A stretch of DNA of 64,000 nt from contig CAVPEB010000035.1 in assembly GCA_963702765.1 (NCBI GenBank), positions 1 through 64,000 of the forward strand. Reading direction: 5' to 3'. Both the position numbers and the translations under genes were made by a program. This document shows, piece by piece, positions 45,189 through 54,842 of this stretch (the stretch's first letter is position 1; each line of letters begins with the position of its first letter). The notes beneath the pieces were generated by a model, which saw only the letters and a list, made by a program, of their open reading frames with translations, was not told the origin of the DNA and ran no database searches. This stretch comes from DATMNR01 sp963702765. Lineage in GTDB: Bacteria; Chloroflexota; Ktedonobacteria; Ktedonobacterales; Ktedonobacteraceae.

Positions 45189-45338
45189 TTACTATTACTT
45201 GTCCTGCCTTTTTATGTTATTACTAACTTGTCTTCTCCCTACTATGGGGAAAAGGGAATACTGGGACCAGTAGTTGCATTTCCTGGATGCGCGACTCACC
45301 CCAAATAGAATTGCTGTCCACTGGAACTCTGTTTTACA

Positions 45339-45837
45339 TCAGTTTGCGGCAGAGTTGGTCACATGAATGTCTGAGAGAGCGATGAAGGTGGTTGGAGTGT
45401 CTTTCACCGGGTCAGATGTGCCCACAAGTTCTGCCAATGTCATTGTATCAATCGTTCGAGCTACGGCGTCCCGCACCTTAGCCCATAGGGTTTGAATTTT
45501 GCAGGAATTCAGAAAGCCGCAGATTTCAGTCATCTCACCTTCTTTTGCACAGATCATCGGTGCAATGGGACCTTCAAGCACTCGCAGGACCTCGCCCATG
45601 GTAATTTCTGCTGGAGGGCGACTCAGACGATATCCTCCATGCGCGCCACGCGTGCTGGTTAGCAAGGGTGGATCAGCTTCTCTTAGCAGTTTTGCTAAGT
45701 TGCTCCAGGTATGCTAATGGCAGCATTTCCGTCTGTGCAATGTCGGTGAGTGAGCGCGGACGTTCACCATAATGACGAGCAAGATCGACCATTATACGCA
45801 CGCCATATTCGCCTTTTGTAGATACCTGTAACCACAT
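45339..45837 (-). pseudogene. Rrf2-family Fe-S regulator, one frameshift
   Basis: AAGGAG fixes the start at the ATG 45837 (a closer ATG at 45843 abuts that site). The N-terminal HTH half (STKGEYGVRIMVDLARHY, PLAYLEQL) and the C-terminal half (LAKLLREADPPLLTSTRGAHGGYRLS, then CAKEGEMTEICGFLNSC) are in different frames; the shift is near 45700, one extra or two missing bases. The three spaced cysteines match IscR-type cluster ligands. Together they form ~165 residues. It probably represses or tunes the suf genes downstream according to cluster status, by family analogy. Confidence 0.8.
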
Positions 45838-45843
45838 GGTCAT

Positions 45844-46116
45844 CTCCTTCTCGTCTATAGTAGAGTGCAAACTGCACGATTTTAGTATGATAGCGCTAAA
45901 TTAATCCGACCTTTTCACTAGGATATATTTTAGCACTAGAGAGGGGAAGGCGTCAATGGGGGTGGATCTGATTACTCAGCAGTAATCAGGCGAGGAAGTC
46001 GACGTGGCAATGGAAGCCCGTGAGAGCAATGTCGATGTATGCATATCTTCGTAGCCCTTTCCTTTAAAAATCCAGTTTGTGAAAGGCGGGTTTTCAAAGA
46101 TCATTGGTAGATATAG
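45844..46116. other. Intergenic region before the Rrf2 regulator
   Basis: This ~270-base region separates the Rrf2-type regulator from the convergent-side NB-ARC gene end. It contains paired TTTAGCGCTA (near 45890) and TTTAGCACTAG (near 45935) elements that could be the regulator's own site, but the evidence is weak. No terminator with a T tract is evident after the NB-ARC gene. Confidence 0.35.
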
Positions 46117-47739
46117 CTACTCCTTTTTCTTAAGGTCGAGTGGACCTCCAGCCGGATCAGGTTTATCGTTGAGAGATCGAGCGGCCTGCTCTGCTTGCTT
46201 TAATAGAGCCTCTGCCTGTGCATATGAACCTCTTGATTGGAGAAATTGGTAGAAAACCTTTACTCCTCGTATCAGATCACGCTGCATTTCTCGCTTTGAA
46301 GCTATCTCAAGAGCAGCTAGCACATTATTCATTTCTAGTTCAAGAGCATCATAGTCTGATTCATTGACTTCTATATAGTTGATAAAGAACCGAACCATAC
46401 GTTCTTCAACTGCCTTGTCCTCAAGGTGCATTCTTGCGTAGTCGGCAATGATCTGATGGAGGGTGTAGCGTTCCGGTCCACTAACCTCTAACAAGCCGGC
46501 GTCAGTTAATGCATCAAGTACCTCTGGAGATCTGGCACTGATTGCTAACGCCGCCTCCTCTGAAAATGCATTCAGTTTGTGGGGGAAGACCGAGAGGGCA
46601 CGCAAGGCATAACGGGCCTCCTCATTTAGATATTGATCGCTGAGGCTGATTACCGTTTGCAACGAAAGAGGTGTTTCAGGTGGCAGACCCGGAGAGATGT
46701 CTGCAGGCCCTCGCGGCTGCGCCAGCCGCAACCGTTCATCGACATGTTGAAGACGATCAAGTGCTGTGCGCAAACGACGATGCTGTCCGCTATGCGTCTG
46801 CATGCGTAGGTACTTGCCTATTAAAGTCAGGGCCAATGGTAGACCACCTACAGACTGTACGAGGGCGCGTACTTCATCTGGTTCTTGCATGAAGGCTTCT
46901 GGTGCAAATTGGGCAATGAACATCACCCCCTCATCCTCGTTCAATTCATGTATGACTGTATTACCCTCCTCAGTAAATTGGAGCGCAATCTCTGGGAAAC
47001 GGGTGGTGACAAGGTGAACGCAGTTGGGTCCACCCATCTTGAAGGCTAATGCATCCTCGATCCTCCAGGCATCGTCAGCTACTAAAAGAAACCGCCGTGT
47101 TCCAATTGTCGTACGAATAGCCTTCGTCAATTCTTCGATACTACTCAGTTTCTCCATGTCAGCAGTAGACATACCAAGTAAACCACCCCATCTCCTTAAC
47201 AATCCAGGTATATCTGGCTCAGAACCTAAACCTGCCCAAAGTACGCCACCATGAAAATACTTCAGCACCTGACGGTTGTTGATAAGCTTGACTACCAGGA
47301 CGGTTTTGCCGGCTCCAGGCAAGCCGTTGATGGCAAGATTTTTTCTCCTATGTAGTTGCTGTGTGAGGTCATCTAACAATTGATCGCGCCCTATGAGCCT
47401 GGCGGTTGTAGGCAGAGAAGGAAGAGCAGAATCGTAAACAAATTCATTGGAGATAGGAAATATGAATTCCTGACTAGGAGATGGAGAAGAATCTTGCTTT
47501 TGTATGCCCTCGTTTTCATTATGAGTCAATCCCAGCTCTTCGTCGCTCTTCTCAAAGAACTCTATGAGCTTCTGGCGAAAGTGAGGGCCAGGAGATGTGC
47601 TTCCTCTTTCCCATCGACTAATGTTTAGAGCTGTGGTACCAATCTTTTGCGCTAATTGCTCCTGTGACAGGTTGCGTCGTTCACGCTCACGCCTTAACTG
47701 CACATTAGGATTCGCGCCGGAAGTCTCTTTCGCTGCCAT
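46117..47739 (-). CDS. XRE HTH plus NB-ARC STAND regulator
   Basis: 540 residues. N-terminal XRE-type HTH (LRRERERRNLSQEQLAQKIG, ISRWERG) at ~15-70, then an NB-ARC ATPase with Walker A NGLPGAGKTVLV and Walker B RFLLVADDAW, a GLPLAL motif and a winged-helix region (RYTLHQIIADYARMHL). TPR-like repeats begin near residue 480 but are brief. Such signal-sensing STAND proteins regulate secondary metabolism or defence. It is divergent from the NRPS-like gene at 48437. Confidence 0.85.
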   Translation of the reverse strand: MAAKETSGANPNVQLRRERERRNLSQEQLAQKIGTTALNISRWERGSTSPGPHFRQKLIEFFEKSDEELGLTHNENEGIQKQDSSPSPSQEFIFPISNEFVYDSALPSLPTTARLIGRDQLLDDLTQQLHRRKNLAINGLPGAGKTVLVVKLINNRQVLKYFHGGVLWAGLGSEPDIPGLLRRWGGLLGMSTADMEKLSSIEELTKAIRTTIGTRRFLLVADDAWRIEDALAFKMGGPNCVHLVTTRFPEIALQFTEEGNTVIHELNEDEGVMFIAQFAPEAFMQEPDEVRALVQSVGGLPLALTLIGKYLRMQTHSGQHRRLRTALDRLQHVDERLRLAQPRGPADISPGLPPETPLSLQTVISLSDQYLNEEARYALRALSVFPHKLNAFSEEAALAISARSPEVLDALTDAGLLEVSGPERYTLHQIIADYARMHLEDKAVEERMVRFFINYIEVNESDYDALELEMNNVLAALEIASKREMQRDLIRGVKVFYQFLQSRGSYAQAEALLKQAEQAARSLNDKPDPAGGPLDLKKKE

Positions 47740-48436
47740 GCTTCTAAGCGTTTCTTTTACCTATTTAAGTAAGTATCGCAGAGAAATAATCGTAAAAATG
47801 AGAAATGAATGTCAATTGACAAACTAGTGAATAGTAAATGTTAGATAAGTGATAGGCATTTGATATTGTATCATATTGTTTCACATTGCACAACATACTT
47901 GCTTGCCATTTTATTAGAAAATGATTAGCAATGTTAAGAGAAAGTTCTTCCTGAATGGAAGAAGAACGCTTTCTTAAACAATATCTTTGCCTTTTGGGGA
48001 GTGGAGGCAATTCAATTGGGTTTTTATCGTTGAGTTTGTATCAGTTTTAGTATCAGCCACTATTATTTAATGTATAAGTAGTACTGTAATGACGTTCACA
48101 GAATTCGTGGCTGCACGTTCTCATCTGTAGTATATTCTACATCGGTACTGATACACTCTTTGCGTCTGGAAGACCCTTTGCCCTGCAAAAATGTGCAGCA
48201 TACTCCCACCACATCGCTCAAGGCTCTTGCTGAAATAATCTACCCGTTCTTGTACGGCTGGACACTCAGAATGCAAAACATAAGAGCATTCGCCGGTTAT
48301 GGTAATTGAGTGGATCCCTTGAGCTGGTGAAACACTCTGCTCCTGATCACCGTGAGCAAAGAGGGAGTTAATTCTGGTAATTACGTTAGCAACGTCCTTG
48401 TCATTGATCTTAGATACGGAGTTATGATCATGTTAT
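47740..48436. other. Large intergenic region before the NRPS-like gene
   Basis: About 700 bases separate the NB-ARC regulator from the NRPS. A hairpin with arms GAAAGTTCTTCC and GGAAGAAGAACGCTTTC lies near 47940-47975. On the minus strand 48128-48433 is stop-free for about 100 codons with ordinary codon use but no good start; it may be a relic. No clear promoter could be named. Confidence 0.5.
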
Positions 48437-51271
48437 TTGAGAGAAGCGAGGCTGTCGGGCCTACCACCCGCTAATAGGTTGAATGATGGCTCCCTCACTA
48501 CAGCCGAAGATGGACATCGTATAGACCGGTCATTGCTAACTGAGGATGAGCAGCAGCAATTAGCAACATGGAACGCAACTGAGCATGAGTATCCCACAGA
48601 TGCTTGTGTCCAGCAATTAATAGCCGGGCAGGCCACGGCCACACCTGATGCAGTAGCACTCGTTGCTAACGGCCAGGCACTCAGCTACCGCGAGCTGAAC
48701 CGGCTTTCCAATCAGCTTGCCCACTATCTACAGGCACTTGGAGTCGGACCCAATACACTCGTTGGGTTGTGTGTCGAACGCTCCTTTGATATGGTGGTAG
48801 GGCTGCTGGGTATTCTTAAGGCGGGTGGGGCATATTTGCCGCTTGACCCCTCTTATCCACTTGAGCGTCTCGCTTTCATGTTAGAAGACTCTCAGGCATC
48901 TGTGTTGGTGACACAGCAATACCTGGCTTCACGTCTTGCCCCTCAAAAAGCTCAATTGATTTGCCTTGATACTGATGCGTCAGTGTTAGCACAGCAGAGT
49001 GAGACCGAGCCGATCTCAACCGTCACGTCTGATGATCTCGTGTATGTTATCTATACGTCTGGCTCCACTGGTCGCCCTAAGGGTGTTCAGATTACCCACA
49101 AGAGTTTGCTCAATCTTGTATTCTGGCATCAGCATGCTTTCGCAGTAACCCCAGTCGATCGGGCGACTCAAGTTACCAGCCCCGCATTCGACGCCACTGG
49201 TTGGGAACTGTGGCCTTATCTTACCTGCGGAGCCAGTATCTATCTACCCGACGAGGACACCCGCATCGCGCCCGTGCGGCTCCGTGACTGGCTACTGCGC
49301 AATAGGATCACCATCACCTTCCTGCCCACCGCGCTGACCGAAAGCGTCATTGCGCTGGAGTGGCCATCGACGGCCTCGCTGCGTTACTTGTTAACCGGAG
49401 CAGATAAGCTTCAGCGCTATCCAACACCCAGTTTGCCTTTCGCGCTGATCAACAACTACGGCCCAACCGAGGCCACCGTTGTGGCTACCAGTGGGCAAGT
49501 CCCGTCGACTGAGCACCATGATGGGCCACCATCGATCGGCAGGCCAATCGTTAACACACAAGTCTATATCCTGGATGAGCACCTGCAGCAGGTTCCTATA
49601 GGCATGACAGGCGAACTGTACATCGGAGGAGTCGGTGTGGGGAAAGGCTATCTCAACCGTCCTGAACTCACTGCTGAGCGGTTCATTCCACATCCGTTCA
49701 GTTCCGAGCCTGGTGTGCGGCTTTACAAAACAGGTGATCTGGCCCGCTACTTACCTGATGGCCAGATCGCATTTCTGGGACGTGCTGACCAACAGGTGAA
49801 GATTCGAGGCTTCCGCATTGAATTAGGAGAAATTGAGGCGATCGTGAATCGACATCCAGCCGTGCGACAAGCTGTGGTCGTCGCTCGTGAAGACGTTCCT
49901 GGTGAGAAGTACCTGGTAGCCTATGTAGTCACTGACCAACAGGTGATGCCAATGGCGGAACAACAACTCTTCCAGTTGCCAAATCAACTGAAAATCTTCC
50001 ACTTGAATCGGACCGAAACGCAGTGGCTTTATGATGAGATCTTTGTCGATCAGAGCTATTTCAAGCATGGCATTGTAGTCACAGATGGGGACTGTGTTTT
50101 TGACGTGGGAGCAAACATTGGCCTCTTCACCCTTTTTGTACAACAAAGATGCCCGAATGCCCAGGTCTATGCATTTGAGCCTATTCCTCCCATCTTTGAG
50201 ACATTGCGGAATAACGTAGGCCTCTATGGGCTGAATGCTCATTTGTTCCAGTATGGTTTGTCCAGCCGGACCGGAGAGGCAGAATTTACTTTTTACCCTC
50301 ATTTCTCTGCTATGTCAGGAGCATATGCCGACGCCAAGGAGGACGAAGAGGTCACCGGAGCTACTTTGCGTAATCAAGGGGAGTTGTTGGCCCAATATGC
50401 TGATGAGTTGCTGGCTAGCCAATTCCTGAGTGAAACCTTCACGTGCCAATTATGTACCCTCTCCGAAGTGATTCGCGAAAACGCCATTCAACATATTAAC
50501 CTGCTTAAAATTGACGTAGAGAAAAGCGAACTAGACGTCCTCAACGGCGTCCATGAAGAAGATTGGCAAAAAATCGAGCAAATTGTAGTCGAAGTCCACG
50601 ATCAACATGAACACTTGGCTCTAGTAATGGACCTTTTGAGAAGGCACGATTATTATCTTACTGTGGAACAAGCCGACCTACTGACGAATACCGGCCTCTA
50701 CACCGTCTACGCGAGGCGCTCTTCACGGCTGCACTCAATAGCAGCAGAATACCCAAGAAATACATCTCCTGATAGGTTAACACCTCTTTTCAGTAGGTAT
50801 TTAGTGTCGGCTACCGAACTACAACGCTTCCTGCACGCGCAAGTACCCGACTACATGGTTCCTGCGTCATTCGTGCAGGTGGACGCCTTGCCGCTGACAC
50901 CCAATGGTAAGGTGGATCGGGCTGCTCTGCCTGTACCAGACGAAACAAATACTCTGCGCGACAGACATCTTGAAGCAGCCAGTACGCCGATTGAACAGAG
51001 GTTGGCGGGGATTATGGGGTCCCTTTTAAGCTTAGAACGGATCGGTAGAGATGATAACTTCTTCATGCTAGGTGGGCACTCCCTGCTGGGTACACAAGTC
51101 ATTGCACGGGTTGCCAAGATCTTCGGAGTCGATCTCCCCTTGCGTACCATTTTTGAAGCACCTACCTTGCGGCAGCTGTCAGCTGAGATCGAACGATTGA
51201 TTATCGCCAAGTTGGAGATGATGAGCGAAGACGAAGCGCAGCGTTTGCTTGAGCAAATGCAAAAGGCATAG
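48437..51271 (+). CDS. NRPS module: interrupted adenylation domain (FkbM-type methyltransferase) plus carrier domain
   Basis: 944 residues with a TTG start. Adenylation core with SGSTGRPKGVQITH, AFDATGWELWPYL, NNYGPTEATVV, TGDLARYLPDG and RGFRIELGEIE. The specificity residues read D-A-W-F-L-G-N-V-V plus Lys, the known leucine-type code. Between core motifs a8 and a9, residues ~505-760 are an FkbM-type methyltransferase (VFDVGANIGLFTLFV, INLLKIDVEKSELDVL). The adenylation domain then resumes with VPDYMVPASF and NGKVDRAAL, followed by a carrier domain with DNFFMLGGHSLLG. A condensation domain is missing upstream; only a linker (RIDRSLLTEDEQQQLATW) remains, suggesting truncation or a stand-alone loading module. 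Confidence 0.88.
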   Translation: MREARLSGLPPANRLNDGSLTTAEDGHRIDRSLLTEDEQQQLATWNATEHEYPTDACVQQLIAGQATATPDAVALVANGQALSYRELNRLSNQLAHYLQALGVGPNTLVGLCVERSFDMVVGLLGILKAGGAYLPLDPSYPLERLAFMLEDSQASVLVTQQYLASRLAPQKAQLICLDTDASVLAQQSETEPISTVTSDDLVYVIYTSGSTGRPKGVQITHKSLLNLVFWHQHAFAVTPVDRATQVTSPAFDATGWELWPYLTCGASIYLPDEDTRIAPVRLRDWLLRNRITITFLPTALTESVIALEWPSTASLRYLLTGADKLQRYPTPSLPFALINNYGPTEATVVATSGQVPSTEHHDGPPSIGRPIVNTQVYILDEHLQQVPIGMTGELYIGGVGVGKGYLNRPELTAERFIPHPFSSEPGVRLYKTGDLARYLPDGQIAFLGRADQQVKIRGFRIELGEIEAIVNRHPAVRQAVVVAREDVPGEKYLVAYVVTDQQVMPMAEQQLFQLPNQLKIFHLNRTETQWLYDEIFVDQSYFKHGIVVTDGDCVFDVGANIGLFTLFVQQRCPNAQVYAFEPIPPIFETLRNNVGLYGLNAHLFQYGLSSRTGEAEFTFYPHFSAMSGAYADAKEDEEVTGATLRNQGELLAQYADELLASQFLSETFTCQLCTLSEVIRENAIQHINLLKIDVEKSELDVLNGVHEEDWQKIEQIVVEVHDQHEHLALVMDLLRRHDYYLTVEQADLLTNTGLYTVYARRSSRLHSIAAEYPRNTSPDRLTPLFSRYLVSATELQRFLHAQVPDYMVPASFVQVDALPLTPNGKVDRAALPVPDETNTLRDRHLEAASTPIEQRLAGIMGSLLSLERIGRDDNFFMLGGHSLLGTQVIARVAKIFGVDLPLRTIFEAPTLRQLSAEIERLIIAKLEMMSEDEAQRLLEQMQKA

Positions 51272-51306
51272 TAGTATGGTAGATCGCCTAACAGGGAGAA
51301 ATAAAA

Positions 51307-51654
51307 ATGACGATGCATATAGGGATATCACCCATTCCAGGTAAGCAGGATTCGCCTTTGAGCCTCTATCACTTGCTCGACCCGCAGGTGCTTGCCAATC
51401 CATACCCGCTGTATCATCGGCTACGCAGCGAGGATCCGGTGCACTGGGATCCATATCTGCATGCATGGGTGGTCACTCGCTACGCTGATGTAGTCACGGT
51501 GTTCCAATACTTCTCGGCCAATCGCACGCCCACACCTGAACAACTCACTGCGATGGGTCTCTCCGCATTAACTCCGTTAGCGGAGGTGATGGCGCGAGTT
51601 CGCCGCCGGATTGACTTTGTCGATGTCCAGCGGATTTTTGGGCAACTCAGCTAA
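51307..51654 (+). pseudogene. Cytochrome P450, N-terminal stump
   Basis: 115 residues of which the first ~95 match a P450 N-terminus (LLDPQVLANPYPLYHRLRSEDPVHWDPYLHAWVVTRYADVV). The sequence departs after LTPLAEVMA, where family members run on for another 300 residues including the heme loop, which is absent here. A truncated tailoring gene of the same cluster, 35 bases after the NRPS. AGGGAGAA precedes the ATG. Confidence 0.82.
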
Positions 51655-52500
51655 CAGGCTCTCGGCCTTTTGCAGATGCTATTCACCCGTCTGTGCCAGC
51701 GCCATATCTCTATGATACATTCCGCTCAACGCCAGGTATCCAACCACGCTTGCAATTGATCCACTCTTAACCACGCATAGGGCAATAGCAATAAGCACCC
51801 ACTTCTTTCTAAAAGTTCGCTTTGATCCGAGCCCTCTTGCTTCTATGTTTGTCCCAACGCTGCCTTGCCGAATCGTCCGCAGCCCAGGAGTTATCAATCG
51901 TACTGTTCGCTTTTTTTCATATCTACTGCTCGTTGAACTAAGGTTAGGTACTCACTACGATGTAGCCGTCAATAGTTATCACTAATCCGACCATAATAGC
52001 TCCTACCTGTGCAAGTCGCCTCAGGTCGTGGTGTAAAAGAGCATCAGTTAGGCAAAGCCCCGTTGGCAACATTCGGAATTGCCGTCGTTTAACATGTGAT
52101 AGATACATGGCAATCCCAGGTCGCGAAGCCGCCGAAGCCTTGTAGATTCGAAGATGAGTCGACCTCGCTCACCTTTACTCGGTACAGCGACCTCTTTAAG
52201 TAAGCGCAAAATGAAAGGACGGAGAATCCTGGATGCGCCGATGCTCACTTAGGTAGACGGCTTTGGAACAGCTTGGCCTGGCAACCTTTCGACAAGCTGG
52301 TGTCCTCCTACCACGCTTCCGACAGAGAGAGGAACTTGTATCTCTTGCACATCGCTCCCTGTACTACTTCTATATCACGGACCAGAAAAACATTACCTTA
52401 CTTCATCGAATACTATTATATAAATGAATATCGATCTGGGCAAGCTCTGGAGTTACTCAAGTTTTTTTCATCTCCACTTTTTTCCCTCCACTAAAAAATG
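51655..52500. other. Degenerate region after the NRPS and P450 stump
   Basis: No intact conserved gene is recognised over about 850 bases. Stop-free but short frames are present on both strands (for example minus 51679-51897 with a hydrophobic segment, and a plus-strand piece around 52260-52430 reading LEQLGLATFRQAGVLLPRFRQ). It looks like decayed coding DNA, consistent with loss of the P450 3' part. Confidence 0.5.
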
Positions 52501-52585
52501 CTAGAATACTATCGTGCAACAAAAAGGATTTATTAGGTTATACATAGCATTTTTACTCAGGATCAGGAGATGTAGGCAAAAACAA

Positions 52586-54080
52586 ATGACCAGGACGCCA
52601 TCTACAACAGGAAGTAATCTTTCTGATGATCTAACTTGCTCTTACTGCCATACTCCGCTACCACCACAAGGGGTATTCTGTAGTTCTTGTGGTAAGCAAG
52701 TCGAGCAGAAGCAAAACGGTGAACTGGAATCAGACACTGAACTTAGTAGTGATGGGGCACAGGAGCAGAAAGCCAAGACGATCCGCTTAACATCACCCCT
52801 AGATATATATTTGAAGCGTTGGCTGGCATATCAATCACGAAAGAATATGAACGGCTCTGGCCGACCACAGGGAAGCAGCCCGTCATTACATACAAGACGC
52901 AGAAGAGGTTTCAACACAGCCAATTTTATCTGTACAAGAAACAGAGTCCACAGATGTAACAGTGCTGCACGAATCTCCAATGCAAAGCGAACCAGTGCTA
53001 TCTTCGCCAACTACCTCTACCCCGACAATACTGAAGGCATGGAAACAGATTCCAGTTCGTTCAAACTTCTTGTGGCCTACGATTATTATTCTCTCTGCTC
53101 TCGCTGCTGGTCTCGTAAACTTCGTGTTCACAGGTACAGCGATACGCCCGATCGTTGTATTCTGGTTCCTTTTCGTCTGTCCTGGCATGGTGGTGGTTCG
53201 TTTCTTACGTCTTAAAGAACCTGTAGTCGAATGGACGCTTGCCATTGCTCTGAGTTTTGCCATTGATGCACTTGTGGCAGGCATACAATTGTATGCTGGG
53301 AAATGGTCACCTGCAGGCACCCTCACTCTATTGATGATTCTTTGTCTTTGTGGCTCCATCGTGCAACTTGCAACCATATATCCTATTACTCACCTCCATC
53401 GGAGCGTTGACGTAAGCCAGCTCAACAAGGTATTTCGCCCTGTTGGGGTAGTCCTAAAACTCTACCTTATCAATCCACTCTATGAAGGATTTAGCAAAAT
53501 TGTGAGTAATAAGAAGACTACTCCGTCCCTACCAAAACTACCGCGAACCATACTTGCAAGGAACTTTCGTATACTCTTACCTATCTTACTTACATTACTG
53601 GTGGGCGTAATCGTTGGAGGGAGCCTTTGGTCTTATGAAGTTTACCATGGTTCTGGTTCCGCAGCTTCAACTTCGGCACTACAGCATAAGGCTGTCCCTC
53701 ACTCCAGCCCTACCTCAACGGTGCTACCTACTCCATCAACCTCCTCTACAAATATAGCAGCATTGTATAACGGCACTATTTACGACATATCAGCGAATGT
53801 TACCACGAAAATGTCCCTAACAGGAATTCAAAAAACTCAGACGACCATTGGTGGTAACTTTACTGGACTTCACAGGACTGGTACTTTTAATGGGATCATC
53901 GATCCTCATCCTCCTAAACATATCCTGTTCATGGTTAAGGATTCAACAGGACATGTAATTCTTTCCTTTGATGGGAACATGCAATCCGATGGTGAACTTT
54001 CAGGAAGCTATTGCTATGTTGACCAGAATGCCCAATGCACCGGTGAATATGGTCTTTGGAGTGTTGCTCCTGCGTCATAA
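52586..54080 (+). pseudogene. Zinc-ribbon membrane protein, frameshifted
   Basis: The N-terminal part has a zinc ribbon (CSYCHTPLPPQGVFCSSCG) and continues to ~52850; a +1 shift between ~52845 and ~52900 then opens the long downstream frame, which has hydrophobic helices (TIIILSALAAGLVNFVFTG; PIVVFWFLFVCPGMVVVRFL; ILLPILLTLLVGVIVGGSLW) and a C-terminal ~100-residue soluble domain. Removing one base gives ~497 residues. More than one indel is possible here. The C-terminal domain was not recognised. Function unknown. Confidence 0.6.
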
Positions 54081-54241
54081 GGTTACTAGACTTCACTTCA
54101 ACACGACTGAATATCCGAAATGTAATATAGAAAAACGCCACTTTTCTTCGGGTCTTTATTTCTCATCTTCTGTCACACATCATTTCACCTACATCCCTGT
54201 GCTACAATGACCTGGAATATTCGAGCAGGAGGAAATTAAGC

Positions 54242-54799
54242 ATGGCTTTTAGACCTTTACTTTGCATCAGGATAGATGATGATACAGTGTTGCGCCTCTA
54301 TGAAGAGCGACATGCGCAGGAAGTTGCTGTACTGGTGGATCAGAATCGAACATATCTGCGAAAATGGCTTCCCTGGGTAGACAATTCCAGGTCAGTTGAA
54401 GATAGCAGAGCCTTTATTCGAAGCTCCTTACAACAATTCGCACAAAATGAAGGATTTCAGTTGGGAATCTGGCACAAAGATACTTTTGCGGGTGGCATTG
54501 GTTACCAGGGGATTGATTGGATTGATCGCAAAGTTGAGATTGGATATTGGCTAGGAGAATTATTTCAGAGAAAAGGGTTGCTGACAAAAGCGTGTCGAAC
54601 ACTCATAGCATATGCCTTCACAGAATTAGGATTGAACAAAGTGGAGATACATTGCGCCACTGAAAATATTCGCAGTTGTGCTATCCCTAAAAGACTAGGT
54701 TTTACTCAAGAAGGGATCTTACGAGACGCACAATGGTTGTATGATCACTTTGTAGATACGGTTATCTATGGTTTATTGGCCAGAGAGTGGCAAGGTTAA
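54242..54799 (+). CDS. GNAT acetyltransferase, RimJ/RimL-like
   Basis: 185 residues. The FIRSSLQQFAQ, EIGYWLGELFQRKGLLTKACRTLIAYAF and CATENIRSCAIPKRLGF segments fit the RimL/RimJ branch, with a modified acetyl-CoA loop (QRKGLLT). These acetylate N-terminal or small-molecule amines. GGAGGAAATTAAGC precedes the ATG. The gene stands alone. Confidence 0.85.
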   Translation: MAFRPLLCIRIDDDTVLRLYEERHAQEVAVLVDQNRTYLRKWLPWVDNSRSVEDSRAFIRSSLQQFAQNEGFQLGIWHKDTFAGGIGYQGIDWIDRKVEIGYWLGELFQRKGLLTKACRTLIAYAFTELGLNKVEIHCATENIRSCAIPKRLGFTQEGILRDAQWLYDHFVDTVIYGLLAREWQG

Positions 54800-54842
54800 G
54801 ATGTGAAATTGTTCATATCATCTGAGTATTACATGAGATATA

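Noticed and set aside
47765..48010. Minus-strand frame in the gap before the NRPS
   Set aside because: AT-rich, no ribosome site and no motif; judged random.
52048..52248. Minus-strand frame in the degenerate region
   Set aside because: No recognised motif and low-quality context; not supported as a gene.
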